A stretch of DNA of 64,000 bases, taken from assembly GCF_016591975.1 (NCBI RefSeq), contig NZ_AP024169.1:4723001-4787000 (forward strand), read 5' to 3'. Numbering within the stretch: the first letter of the stretch is position 1; every line of letters starts with the position of its first letter. Made by a program: the position numbers and the translations under genes. Below the pieces are notes generated by a model. That model was not told the origin of the DNA, did no database searches, and worked only from the letters and a program-made list of their open reading frames with translations. Shown here piece after piece: positions 9,045 through 17,574 of the stretch. This DNA comes from Anaeromicropila herbilytica (GTDB lineage Bacteria > Bacillota > Clostridia > Lachnospirales > Lachnospiraceae).

Positions 9045-9725
9045 CTACACCTCAAATCGATATCCAACGCCATAGATTGACTTGATGTAGGGATATTGAT
9101 CGGTGAGTTTTGATCTTAATTGCTTTACTATAGTGTCCACTGTCCTGTTTTCTCCTTCATAATCGTATCCCCATACTGCATTAAGAATCTGTTCTCTGGT
9201 TAACACTAAGTTAATATTATCCACAAAGTAAGACAGCAGTTCAAATTCCTTCGGAGTCGTTAAGATGATCTGATTCTCTAATAAAGCTTGTTGAGAGTCT
9301 GCTATAATCTTCAATTCACCAGCTTTTTTTACTGCATCACTACTTTTTCCAACTCTTTTTAGGATGGCCTTTATCTGAGCCTTTAGTAAACTGAGTTTAA
9401 AGGGCTTTGTCATATAAGTATCTGCACCTTTGTCAAATGCATATAACTGATCTTCTTCTTTACTTTTTGCTGTTAACATAATGACTGGAACCTCTGAGGT
9501 CCTTCTTAATTCATCAAGTACTTCATAGCCATTTAACTCTGGCATCATCACATCCAATATTACTAACTCTATTGTCGTATTATGTTCACAATATACTTCT
9601 AACGCTTCTCTTCCATTTATCGCAGTCATTACTTCATAACCACTTAATTTCAAATATTCATTTATTGTCGTCCTTAATTTCACATCATCTTCTACTAATA
9701 ATATTACATTTTTTCCATTTCTCAT
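9045..9725 (-). CDS. OmpR-family response regulator
   Basis: 226 residues. Receiver domain 1-125 with acidic pocket VEDD, phospho-acceptor Asp58 in LVILDVMMP, Thr in VIMLTAKS and Lys in TKPF. The C-terminal winged helix (about 135-226) ends in KLTDQYPYIKSIYGVGYRF, the OmpR/PhoB signature. It pairs with the kinase whose gene follows after 3 bp. Three ATGACA units at 9777-9802 just upstream could be its own binding site. Confidence 0.95.
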   Translation of the reverse strand: MRNGKNVILLVEDDVKLRTTINEYLKLSGYEVMTAINGREALEVYCEHNTTIELVILDVMMPELNGYEVLDELRRTSEVPVIMLTAKSKEEDQLYAFDKGADTYMTKPFKLSLLKAQIKAILKRVGKSSDAVKKAGELKIIADSQQALLENQIILTTPKEFELLSYFVDNINLVLTREQILNAVWGYDYEGENRTVDTIVKQLRSKLTDQYPYIKSIYGVGYRFEV

Positions 9726-9776
9726 AATTATAACCTCATAATTGATATTTTGAAGCTTTGCATAATATTAGTATGA

Positions 9777-9802
9777 ATGACAAATATGACAATTTTATGA
9801 CA
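9777..9802 (-). promoter_or_regulatory. Triple TGTCAT repeat upstream of the response regulator
   Basis: Plus-strand ATGACA occurs at 9777, 9786 and 9797 (TGTCAT on the transcribed direction), spaced 9 and 11 bp. Direct half-sites about one helical turn apart are typical for OmpR-family dimers. They lie some 50-75 bases before the regulator gene, so autoregulation is a reasonable inference. Confidence 0.45.
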
Positions 9803-10069
9803 TTACTTCTTTACTTTTATGAAACTACCAATTGCCATGCCTACGCACATCCCTATACTCATGCCAATTGGCCCCTTATTGAATAAATATTGCCCAACTG
9901 CAAGCCCGATTGATAACCCAATTAACATACCAAACAGCATATACGTATCCTCCGTTTCCTTGATATGAATTGTATTTTGGTCATCATTACATTCTGGACA
10001 GGCTTTAATGTTCTTCTCATCGTTATTATTTTCATTATTTACACTAACACTTTTCATACCAATTACCAC
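9803..10069 (-). CDS. Small membrane protein with glycine-rich helices
   Basis: 88 residues. The first 40 are polar and hold CPECN; two hydrophobic stretches follow (about 44-62 and 68-84) rich in small residues: MLIGLSIGLAVGQYLF and IGMSIGMCVGMAIGSF, which have the G-x-x-x-G spacing of packed membrane helices. The start overlaps the preceding DUF2812 gene by 7 bp; ATG 10057 is an alternative. I do not recognise a family. Position as third gene behind a PadR regulator suggests it shares the job of the DUF2812 membrane protein. Confidence 0.65.
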   Translation of the reverse strand: MVIGMKSVSVNNENNNDEKNIKACPECNDDQNTIHIKETEDTYMLFGMLIGLSIGLAVGQYLFNKGPIGMSIGMCVGMAIGSFIKVKK

Positions 10070-10659
10070 CTTTCCTTTTTTGCTTTCTCTAATTGGGCTT
10101 TCTTTAATGAAATTGCTATCATATTATAAGCAAAGAATATAATAGCACTTGTAAAGGCTACTATTCCTACACCTGCTACAATCTTTAGAAAGGAAGCATC
10201 TCTTGCTATCATGTGAAAGCATGCTATTATTCCATTGATTTCAAAAAAGCTACAGATTGCTAAAAATACCGTGTATTTCTTCCACAACATATTAAATAGT
10301 CCTATTTTTGATTCTGGATCTGTATATATTTTCTCATCATTGTTATCGCTCTTCTTACAAAAATAATACCACTTTCCTCCTAGCGCATTCCAAGGAACTA
10401 CTTCTTCCCAACCAGAATCCTGATACAATTGATGATAATCTTCAGTATCATTTTTCGTCTCAACGTAATCAAGCTGATAAATATATTCTTCTGGTTCACA
10501 TTGTTCAAATTCATACATCGTCGGAACCCCTGAATATAGAGCGATGAATTTCCAGCCTTGTGCTCTCATATCACTTAAGAATATTTCTTCCTCCTCATAT
10601 TGGTGTACCAGAAATGTCTTTCTAACATATTTTCTATTATTCATAATTCTATTTTTCAT
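10063..10659 (-). CDS. DUF2812 membrane protein
   Basis: 198 residues. The N-terminal 110 residues match DUF2812 in layout: a hydrophilic head with MRAQGWKF, YQLDYVE and GWEEVVPW, then KWYYFCKK. Two hydrophobic helices follow (about 130-150 and 158-178). Genes of this family are usually coupled to PadR regulators, as here, where the frames overlap by 11 bp. Molecular function is not known. Confidence 0.8.
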   Translation of the reverse strand: MKNRIMNNRKYVRKTFLVHQYEEEEIFLSDMRAQGWKFIALYSGVPTMYEFEQCEPEEYIYQLDYVETKNDTEDYHQLYQDSGWEEVVPWNALGGKWYYFCKKSDNNDEKIYTDPESKIGLFNMLWKKYTVFLAICSFFEINGIIACFHMIARDASFLKIVAGVGIVAFTSAIIFFAYNMIAISLKKAQLEKAKKERW

Positions 10660-10963
10660 GATTCAATGCCTCCATTCCATTCTGATATAATTCTTCCAAT
10701 CTCTTAATTTCTATCTGCAACACTTCTTTACCTTCATCCGTTATCTGGTAATACTTTCTTTTATCCTCTTCCCTAGTCGTAATAATCATCTTTCCTTTTT
10801 CTAATTTACCTAACGTTCCGTATATGGTGCCTGCACCTATATTGATTCGATTTGAAGTAATGCTTGCTACATACTGCATAATGCCATAGCCATGCCTCTC
10901 TTCTAATAAAGATAGTAAAATGTAATACGCTGTTTCACTCATGGGGCTAAAATTATTCTCCAT
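10649..10963 (-). CDS. PadR-family transcriptional regulator
   Basis: About 104 residues from ATG 10963 (GGGAG 9 bases before); an upstream ATG at 10972 abuts the same ribosome binding site. Winged helix with YYILLSLLEERHGYGIMQYV and the wing TIYGTLGKLEKGKMI, the PadR hallmark, then a dimerisation helix LQIEIKRLEELYQNG. The family mostly represses and is released by small molecules or stress. Two near-identical 19-bp palindromes over its own promoter argue for autorepression of the three-gene operon. Confidence 0.92.
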   Translation of the reverse strand: MENNFSPMSETAYYILLSLLEERHGYGIMQYVASITSNRINIGAGTIYGTLGKLEKGKMIITTREEDKRKYYQITDEGKEVLQIEIKRLEELYQNGMEALNHEK

Positions 10964-10994
10964 TCCTATCATCTCCCTATTATTATATGCTCTA

Positions 10995-11057
10995 TATATC
11001 GCGTCGTGATATATCTCTTCTTGATATATTTATATCACGACGTGATATAAGTGTCAA
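10995..11057 (-). promoter_or_regulatory. PadR operon promoter with two palindromic operators
   Basis: Read on the minus strand, -35 TTGACA (11052-11057) and -10 TATAAA (11029-11034) are 17 bp apart, close to consensus. A perfect palindrome TATATCACGACGTGATATA (11031-11049) covers the spacer and the -10 box, and a one-mismatch copy TATATCGCGTCGTGATATA lies at 10995-11013, centres 36 bp apart. Bound repressor would cover the polymerase site. Confidence 0.88.
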
Positions 11058-11072
11058 GATAAAGATTTAGAA

Positions 11073-11105
11073 AAAAAGAAAAACCTTCAGTTCATAAAAC
11101 TAAAG
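11073..11105 (-). terminator. Terminator behind the ABC exporter genes
   Basis: Minus-strand stem CTTTAGTT/AACTGAAG (11098-11105 with 11085-11092, one G-U pair, 5-base loop) followed by TTTTTCTTTTTTT. It closes the ATPase-permease operon just before the PadR promoter. Confidence 0.65.
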
Positions 11106-11216
11106 ATTTTCCAATATGTAAAACTATTCTATTGACTAAATTGTAATTAAACTATTACTAACCTGTTACCGCATTATTTTCTATATATTGAGAGAAACAT
11201 AATATCAACTAGGCTT

Positions 11217-11915
11217 CTAGGCTAAACCGCTTCTCCGATAAGCATATACAAACAAACCTAGCATTATTACTAGATTCACAATAATTACAATTACGCTTTC
11301 ACTTTTTATCTGTAGATTCCCTATATCATTCATAAGAAGATTAATCTGCTCAGAATAGATAACTGTACCAAATTTCTTAATTGTACTATTAAAAGTAGAC
11401 AACATAGGTAGGAAGGAAAATATGATCATAACCGGTACCGTGATTGAAGTAGCTGTCATCTGATTTTTGCTCCATGTTCCAATTGCTGCACCGATCAGTG
11501 TCGATATCATAATCCCAATAGCCATAATCAGAAGAAATTGCAAGATACTAGCACCTTTATAATCACCTGTAATTGCAAATACAATCGAACCTAGCATACA
11601 GATTAACCATATATAACTTCCTACACCGATAAGATATTCTGCTGGCTTAACATTGGACATCAATAATACTCTAAGCGTATTCTTCTCTTTCTCTTCTGCA
11701 ATAATTTCTGCCATACAAGTAATTGGAGCCATTGCTAAATACATACTTGCAAAAAGAATTATAAAGTAGTTTTCTGGCATTCCATCTATTTTCACTGCAT
11801 TTTTCATAATGACACCCATCGCTGGAAACATAATGAACTGAATAAAAACAGCCTTATTTTTGAACGTGTCTTTAATCTGTTTCTGGAAAATAGCTAATGT
11901 TTTTCTCATACTCAT
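11217..11915 (-). CDS. ABC-2 type permease
   Basis: 232 residues with about six hydrophobic segments: near 22-38, 48-66, 92-112, 121-145, 153-175 and 205-225. The conserved EKEKNTLRVLLMSNVKPAEYLIG loop after the second segment (positions about 75-97) is typical of ABC-2 exporters such as those for antibiotics or lantibiotics. Its gene starts directly at the stop codon of the ATPase gene, so the two form one exporter. Substrate not predictable. Confidence 0.85.
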   Translation of the reverse strand: MSMRKTLAIFQKQIKDTFKNKAVFIQFIMFPAMGVIMKNAVKIDGMPENYFIILFASMYLAMAPITCMAEIIAEEKEKNTLRVLLMSNVKPAEYLIGVGSYIWLICMLGSIVFAITGDYKGASILQFLLIMAIGIMISTLIGAAIGTWSKNQMTATSITVPVMIIFSFLPMLSTFNSTIKKFGTVIYSEQINLLMNDIGNLQIKSESVIVIIVNLVIMLGLFVYAYRRSGLA

Positions 11916-12764
11916 CTATGAAAAACTCCTTCCTGTCAATTCGATAAATACAGTTTCCAAATTAGGCTCTGTAGAATGAATTGTCTCTATTATATGGCTC
12001 TTTAAATAATTGCTAATCAGTTCAATTGATGTTTCATCATTTTCTAATTTTACGGTTTCACCTGTGTGTAGCAATATTTTTATTTTATTCTGATAATTAT
12101 ATTTCCTGCATATTTCTTTTGGATTCCCGTATTCTACGATCTTTCCTTCATGTAGAAGTGCAACATTATTACAAAGCTTCGTAGCTTCCTCCATATTGTG
12201 TGTTGTTAGAAATATCGTTGTTCCCTTTTCTCTCTCAGACACGATCAGATTATGAATCTCTGATGCAGTACTAGGATCTAAACCACTCGTTGGTTCATCT
12301 AGAAATAATATCTTTGGCTCATTGATCAGAGCTCTAGCCAAGACTAATCGTTGTTTCATTCCTTTTGAAAGTTTCATGACAGTAGTTTTCTTATCTTCTA
12401 ACAATCCAACTTTGGCAAGTACACTTTCTATCCTGTCTTTTGAAATATTATATATTTTCGTAAATAAATTCAGATTATCATAGCAGGATAACCTCTCATA
12501 CAATCCTACATTATCTAGAACCATACCTAGATTCGAATATGTATTCTGATCCAACTCTCTCGTATCTATCCCCATCAGCGTTGCAATTCCATCTGATTGC
12601 TTTAACTGCCTCGTCAGTATTTTGATTAAGGTTGTTTTTCCTGCGCCAGAAGGTCCTAGTAATCCAAAGATTTCACCACGTTTAATATTAAGATTAATAT
12701 CTTTTAGCACTACTTTATCTCCAAAATCTTTAGAGATATTTTGCATCTCAATGCAATTTTCCAT
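11916..12764 (-). CDS. ABC transporter ATPase
   Basis: 282 residues. Walker A GLLGPSGAGKTTL (about 34-46), signature LSKGMKQRL (about 133-141), Walker B ILFLDEPTSGLDP, switch His in LTTHNMEEA. The C-terminal 60 residues are an accessory domain of the kind found in drug exporters. Works with the permease encoded next to it. Upstream lie two 15-bp direct repeats that may be an operator. Confidence 0.93.
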   Translation of the reverse strand: MENCIEMQNISKDFGDKVVLKDINLNIKRGEIFGLLGPSGAGKTTLIKILTRQLKQSDGIATLMGIDTRELDQNTYSNLGMVLDNVGLYERLSCYDNLNLFTKIYNISKDRIESVLAKVGLLEDKKTTVMKLSKGMKQRLVLARALINEPKILFLDEPTSGLDPSTASEIHNLIVSEREKGTTIFLTTHNMEEATKLCNNVALLHEGKIVEYGNPKEICRKYNYQNKIKILLHTGETVKLENDETSIELISNYLKSHIIETIHSTEPNLETVFIELTGRSFS

Positions 12765-13015
12765 ACACTATTCCACCTTTTCTGTTTTTTCCTTCTCTCC
12801 TATTACTCCTTACAATTTTCTTGGTTTTAAATAATAATAAGCTTAGTTCTAAGTAGTATTCATGTTATACAATTAGTTATAAATAGTAATCACATTTACG
12901 CTAAGATCTATGAATTCCAATATATCAAATATTCCATATTTTGTAAATGTATCATTATGAAGTGTACGTTTCGTTTTCTTCTACTTTAGCAATGATACTA
13001 ACTCTATTAATCAAA
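12765..13015. other. Intergenic region with two 15-bp direct repeats
   Basis: TTAGTTCTAAGTAGT (12843-12857) and TTAGTTATAAATAGT (12873-12887) are 13 of 15 identical and start exactly 30 bp apart, that is on the same face of the helix. They lie about 80-125 bp before the ABC ATPase gene. The rest of the region is AT-rich with no gene seen. Confidence 0.5.
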
Positions 13016-13045
13016 ATAACCCTCAAACACACGGTTGAGGGTTAT
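13016..13045. terminator. Intrinsic terminator after the VanZ-like gene
   Basis: An 11-bp perfect stem ATAACCCTCAA/TTGAGGGTTAT with an 8-base loop, followed on the minus strand by TTTTGATT. It lies about 55 bases behind the VanZ-like stop codon. Confidence 0.8.
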
Positions 13046-13097
13046 AAAATATATTAAAGCATAATGTTCTACAAACTACTATATTATCTTTTACTAA

Positions 13098-13613
13098 TTA
13101 TCTATTAGCTATTATAAGGATTGCAAGAAGTAATCCCATAACAACCGTTCCAATTGTTGCTACTACATTAATAAATCTATAAACTTTACTTCTATTATTA
13201 AATAACTTTATTAAGACTTTGATTATTAAGAGGCCTATGATACCGCCTAACGTATTATTTATAATATCCGTAATATCAGAAGCTCCTAAAGCAAATATAT
13301 ACTGTAATACTTCGCACATCAAACTGACAAGAAAAGATATGATAACCTTATGAAACGTTGACCATCTAGAAAATATCATCTCTACATAGATACCTAAAGG
13401 TATGAAAATAATTATATTCATAATTATTTCTGAATAATTAACTTGTCCGTTTACAATCATGGATTCATGAAACGGAATGAAGTTAATATTTCTAAACTGT
13501 CCTACCTGACTAAATGGTAATTCTAATTTGAAGACAATAATTTCAAATATAGCGATTAAATATATGATAAATAAAATAATGGTTAACTTATTGATACGAT
13601 TGAATTCATTCAT
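13098..13613 (-). CDS. VanZ-like membrane protein
   Basis: 171 residues from ATG 13613 (AGGAG about 10 bases before). The frame is open back to 13706 but that part overlaps the kinase gene and lacks VanZ character. Hydrophobic segments near 10-30, 62-82, 88-108 and 122-165; conserved NINFIPFHES, EIIMNIIIFIPLGIY and the motif CEVLQYIFALGASDITDIINNTLGG, given here as a signature at about 106-130. VanZ proteins raise tolerance to teicoplanin by an unknown route. Last gene of a regulator-ABC-kinase cluster. Confidence 0.88.
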   Translation of the reverse strand: MNEFNRINKLTIILFIIYLIAIFEIIVFKLELPFSQVGQFRNINFIPFHESMIVNGQVNYSEIIMNIIIFIPLGIYVEMIFSRWSTFHKVIISFLVSLMCEVLQYIFALGASDITDIINNTLGGIIGLLIIKVLIKLFNNRSKVYRFINVVATIGTVVMGLLLAILIIANR

Positions 13614-13695
13614 GGACTCTATTCTCCTTCTTCTTTTACTCACATAACATGTTATCCGTTCATAGTATTCAGAACTATAACCAAAACAACAATCT

Positions 13696-14613
13696 CTATC
13701 CTTCAACTACTGGAAATGAAATCTCCACCTGGAACCTTCCATTATTATAATAGGCCTCAATAGTTCCACCTAATCGTTTCGTAATCTCTTTAGCTATTGC
13801 TAGACCTAATCCTGTCGTCTTCTTATTTCTAGACTGATCTTTCGTGTAAAAACGATCAAATATGTAATCTAAATCTTCACTCGTCATAGGTTCACTACCA
13901 TTTGAAAAAACAATAGTATAACAATCTCCAGATTCCTGAACTTCAAAATGATATTCCCCATTGCCATGTACAATTGCATTAAATAAGATATTGGAAAATA
14001 TTCTTTTTAGTCCTTGTTCATCTCCACGTATAATGCAAGGCCCCTCAGGTAATTGAACCGTTGGTTCTTGCCCCTTATTATTAAAATCATCATAATACAT
14101 AGTAAGTGTATCAATTAATACCTTTTTTGCGTCGATAGACACATGTTCATAATGAATCTCGCCTGACTCTATACGTACATACTCAAATAACTGTTCCAGT
14201 AGTATCTTAACCATATTCTGTCGCTCTAGGATTATTGTTGTATACTCCTGTCGTTCTTCATCTGTAATACTTTCCTGGAGCATTTGAACATATCCGCCAG
14301 CTGTTGTCAACGGAGTCCGCAAATCATGTGATATGTTGGTTATTGTCTTTCTAAAATTTCTATTTAATCGATTAATCTGAATACGGGATTGTCTAATATC
14401 TCTCACCATATTATTTATAATATTCACCAGATCCGCTATATCACTTTGCTTTGCTACGACTGTTAGGAGGCTATTGGTATCTGTTATATTCATGATTTCC
14501 TCTAACTGCTTTGTAATATTCTTGATATTGATACGAAAATATATGTGATATATCATTATTATGAGCAATATAAGTAATAATACAAATGTTGCAATCATCC
14601 AAACATTATCCAT
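13696..14613 (-). CDS. Sensor histidine kinase, short VanS-like type
   Basis: 305 residues from ATG 14613, chosen because AGGAG stands 5 bases before it. One clear N-terminal membrane helix (about 6-26) and almost no extracytoplasmic loop, then a HAMP-like stretch, HisKA with His96 in NISHDLRTPLTTAGG, N box SNILFNAIVHG and G box KTTGLGLAIAKE. Kinases lacking a sensor loop often read the state of a neighbouring transporter. The permease gene ends upstream after a gap of 86 bp and the response regulator is at the head of the cluster. Confidence 0.92.
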   Translation of the reverse strand: MDNVWMIATFVLLLILLIIMIYHIYFRINIKNITKQLEEIMNITDTNSLLTVVAKQSDIADLVNIINNMVRDIRQSRIQINRLNRNFRKTITNISHDLRTPLTTAGGYVQMLQESITDEERQEYTTIILERQNMVKILLEQLFEYVRIESGEIHYEHVSIDAKKVLIDTLTMYYDDFNNKGQEPTVQLPEGPCIIRGDEQGLKRIFSNILFNAIVHGNGEYHFEVQESGDCYTIVFSNGSEPMTSEDLDYIFDRFYTKDQSRNKKTTGLGLAIAKEITKRLGGTIEAYYNNGRFQVEISFPVVEG

Positions 14614-14699
14614 CTTAGCTCCTAACTGACGCCTTCCATCCATTTCCATTGGCGCCTTTTTGTTATACGCAAACTTCTATCTGCTTTCTCAAGTTATAA

Positions 14700-15455
14700 C
14701 TAATCTACATCTCTTACCGCGAATAGTAAAGTGGAACCTATCATAGTAGCAATTCCAATGATCAAAAATACCATGGAACACGTTATAACGTCCTCAGGTT
14801 TTGCATTTAAATCAATAATTGTCTTACGCATATTGGAAAGACTGTATGTTAGAAAAATATCATTTTTGGTTATTAATGTTGCTGCCTGTGCAATTATGTT
14901 TCCACATAAAATAAGTAAAACCGAAATGGCAATTGTAATACCACTATTTTTAAATAAATAAGAGAAGAAAGTACCTATTCCCGAAACACCCCAAAACATA
15001 CAAATCATTCCAAGGTTCATTCGAATAAAAGCGTTCATATCAATATCTCCAAGTTGACATAATATAGTACTAGATAACAAGTTAATTAATCCATACGTGA
15101 TTAATATGACTGTAACTACAGAAGAGATAGCAATATACTGACCAAGGACTAATTTCCATCTAGCAATACCATGACAAGCCATCTGTCGTATGCTTCCATT
15201 GGCATACTCTGCGGTAATAAGACATGCTGCAAAGATAACAATGATATAAAAGACAATATCTGCATTATAGGATCCTTGATAGCCATTTATTCCTGACATT
15301 TCTTCAAGCAACTTAGCAGTAACTGTACTGGTTTTTTTCACATATATTAAAGCTATCATTTGAATAACGTTAATTGATAATAAAATAATTGATATCACAT
15401 ATAAGATCTTACTTCGAAATATTTTATAACATTCACTTGTTATCACATTCATCAT
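14700..15455 (-). CDS. ABC-2 family permease, lantibiotic-protection type
   Basis: 251 residues with about six membrane segments (near 17-37, 67-85, 105-128, 140-162, 172-192, 225-247). The N-terminus MMNVITSECYKIFRSK and the loop EYANGSIRQMACHGIARWKL are typical of the permeases of self-protection ABC systems. Start and ATPase stop share one base (TAATG), indicating translational coupling. Probably exports or senses a peptide or membrane-active antibiotic. Confidence 0.85.
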   Translation of the reverse strand: MMNVITSECYKIFRSKILYVISIILLSINVIQMIALIYVKKTSTVTAKLLEEMSGINGYQGSYNADIVFYIIVIFAACLITAEYANGSIRQMACHGIARWKLVLGQYIAISSVVTVILITYGLINLLSSTILCQLGDIDMNAFIRMNLGMICMFWGVSGIGTFFSYLFKNSGITIAISVLLILCGNIIAQAATLITKNDIFLTYSLSNMRKTIIDLNAKPEDVITCSMVFLIIGIATMIGSTLLFAVRDVD

Positions 15456-16360
15456 TACATTTCTCCTCCCATCATCTTTACAAAATATGCTTCGATATCT
15501 TGTCCATCAAGAGCAACTCTAGATACAAGGACATCGTTGCTTATTAATTCTTTATTAATTTGTGCTGGGATGTCTAAGCAATCATAAATGCAGATCTTAC
15601 CATGATCAAATACTTTAAAATTAGTACTTTGAATTTTATTTTTTAGGATGTAGGTTGCCTTTTCAGTATCATTTACCTCTAGGGAAAGACATTTTTTACA
15701 ACGATGTTCTAATTCAGTAGCTGCAAATTCATCCACCATCACACCGTTCTCAATCACTCCATATTTTGTTGCAATCTTAGCAAGCTCTCCTAGTATATGA
15801 GAGGAAATCAATATAGTAATCTCATTTTCACTATTCAGTTTCTGTATTAATTCTCTGATTTCTTTAATACCAGACGGATCTAAACCATTGATTGGTTCGT
15901 CCAGAATAAGAAAATCTGGATTACTCAGTAATGAAATTGCAATGGATAGACGTTGCTTCATACCAAGTGAAAAGTTCTTGGTTTTCTTTCTCCCTGTATT
16001 ATGTAGCCCTACTAGATCAAGAACTTCATTCACATTATGATTATCTGTAATGCCTAATAACTTGTTATAATAGATTAGATTCTGTCTAGCGGTCATTCCA
16101 GGATAAAGGGCTGGTTGCTCAATTACACATCCGATTCTTTTCCTACTCCTATTTAAATCTTTACTTTCAAATAGTGTGATTTCACCCTGACTCGGACGAA
16201 TGAGCCCACTCGCTATTTTCATTAGTGTAGTCTTTCCTGCACCATTTCTTCCAATAAAGCCATAGATATCGCCTTTTTCAACATTCATATTGACCTTATT
16301 TAAGGCTAATTGCTTTCCATATCTTTTGGTTAAATTATTCGTTTGTAATACCATACTCAT
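15455..16360 (-). CDS. ABC transporter ATPase
   Basis: 301 residues. Walker A GFIGRNGAGKTTL (about 36-48), signature FSLGMKQRLSIAI (about 132-144), Walker B FLILDEPINGLDP, switch His in ISSHILGE. Lantibiotic-immunity ATPases have the same length and C-terminal extension of 80 residues. Encoded just before its permease and behind a response regulator, with a repeat-rich 300-bp gap before it. Confidence 0.93.
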   Translation of the reverse strand: MSMVLQTNNLTKRYGKQLALNKVNMNVEKGDIYGFIGRNGAGKTTLMKIASGLIRPSQGEITLFESKDLNRSRKRIGCVIEQPALYPGMTARQNLIYYNKLLGITDNHNVNEVLDLVGLHNTGRKKTKNFSLGMKQRLSIAISLLSNPDFLILDEPINGLDPSGIKEIRELIQKLNSENEITILISSHILGELAKIATKYGVIENGVMVDEFAATELEHRCKKCLSLEVNDTEKATYILKNKIQSTNFKVFDHGKICIYDCLDIPAQINKELISNDVLVSRVALDGQDIEAYFVKMMGGEM

Positions 16361-16665
16361 ATCTTTTTACCTCTTACTTTCCGTCATTCAACTATTCATT
16401 CATTCTAATATACATTCACACTAGCTCCCATCTGTCGCCTTTGGCGACGTACAAATCAGGGGTGTGAAACACTTTATTTCACACTAATCTCCATGTCTCC
16501 GCCTAGCTCCCAGGCCTATATTCACCGTGTAAAATCACTCTTTATTTCACGCTACCTCTTCATCATAAAGGATAGGTATCAAATTAGAATTTAGAATTTA
16601 TTAAGAAAGTATCAAGATAATTGCTTTATATTTAATATTGTTCTTCTTAGCTTATTAACTATTGA
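16361..16665. repeat. Repeat-rich gap between response regulator and ABC genes
   Basis: No gene seen. On the minus strand GTGAAATAAAG occurs twice (within 16462-16489 and 16527-16555), each with a partly complementary GTGTTTCACAC or GTGATTTTACAC that gives a hairpin. GGGAGCTAG also occurs twice (near 16424-16432 and 16504-16512). A 15-bp palindrome GTCGCCAAAGGCGAC lies at 16434-16448 and recurs, with one base changed, at 23151-23165. The gap presumably holds the ABC promoter or a processing site. Confidence 0.55.
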
Positions 16666-17346
16666 TTAATGATCCTGCATTTTATACCCGATTCCCCATA
16701 CTGTCTTGATATAAGTTTCTCCATGCTTCAATTTATTACGTAAGTTACTAACATGTACTGTAACTGCTCTCTCATCGATTACATATTCTTCTGACCACAC
16801 ACTCTCAAAGATATTCTGCTTGGTAAATACCTTCTTGGGATTACTCATTAGTAATTCTAAGATATTATATTCCTTGACTGTTAACTCTATTTGCTCGTCC
16901 TCTATCGTTACCATATGATTATCGCAATCCATAACCAGATCTTTATATTGCAATCTATTCTTATTATTATCAATTGCTGTACTCTTACTTGTTCTTCTTA
17001 ATACCGCACCAATGCGTACAATTAATTCTTCATTGTTGAATGGCTTCGTTATATAATCGTCTGCTCCATCTCGAATCATTCCTAGTCTCGTGTCTATATC
17101 ATCTTTGGCCGATACGCATATAATTGGAATATGTAATTGCTCCGTAATCTTTCCTAATATCTCTTCTCCACTTAACCCTGGTAACATTAGATCTAGCAAT
17201 ATGAGATCAAAAGTTTCTTTTTCCAATATTAAAAGAGCTTCCGTGCCAGAAAATGCGGATACCGCTTCATACTGATTTTTTTTTAATAATGTTTGTACCA
17301 TTTTATTGATTTGTAGATCATCTTCAACGATTAATATCTTGCTCAT
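16666..17346 (-). CDS. OmpR-family response regulator
   Basis: 226 residues from ATG 17346 (AAGGA 9 bases before; an open frame runs to 17367). Receiver with VEDD, Asp52 in LILLDLMLPG, Ser in IICVSAKDD and TKPFNNEEL; winged helix ending ETYIKTVWGIGYKM. Heads a cluster with an ABC exporter, a short kinase and VanZ, a layout seen in bacitracin and lantibiotic response modules. It probably activates the ABC genes. Confidence 0.94.
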   Translation of the reverse strand: MSKILIVEDDLQINKMVQTLLKKNQYEAVSAFSGTEALLILEKETFDLILLDLMLPGLSGEEILGKITEQLHIPIICVSAKDDIDTRLGMIRDGADDYITKPFNNEELIVRIGAVLRRTSKSTAIDNNKNRLQYKDLVMDCDNHMVTIEDEQIELTVKEYNILELLMSNPKKVFTKQNIFESVWSEEYVIDERAVTVHVSNLRNKLKHGETYIKTVWGIGYKMQDH

Positions 17347-17486
17347 TCTTCTCAGTCCTTCTATCAAAAATTATTATAAAATGACCTATATCTGCGTATC
17401 TTTTGTCATTTGTCGTCCAAATCATTATATCAAATAGTTCCTAAATATGGTAGTAAACATTTTCTGATACTTCTTAGTTATATAGT

Positions 17487-17543
17487 AAAAACCTTAGCTT
17501 TCAATGAGTGCTTGGAAAAAGTCTCATCTAAACTAAGGTTTTT
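17487..17543. terminator. Long-stem terminator between convergently spaced units
   Basis: An 11-bp stem AAAAACCTTAG/CTAAGGTTTTT closes a loop that itself holds ATGAG/CTCAT. T runs flank it on both strands. It ends the FMN-binding protein gene on the minus strand. Confidence 0.7.
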
Positions 17544-17574
17544 CTATTTTTAAGTTATCTTTTATAAAATGCGA

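Noticed and set aside
16361..16665. Known riboswitch or tRNA in the repeat-rich gap
   Set aside because: I could not fold the sequence into a cloverleaf or match a conserved riboswitch core; only simple hairpins.
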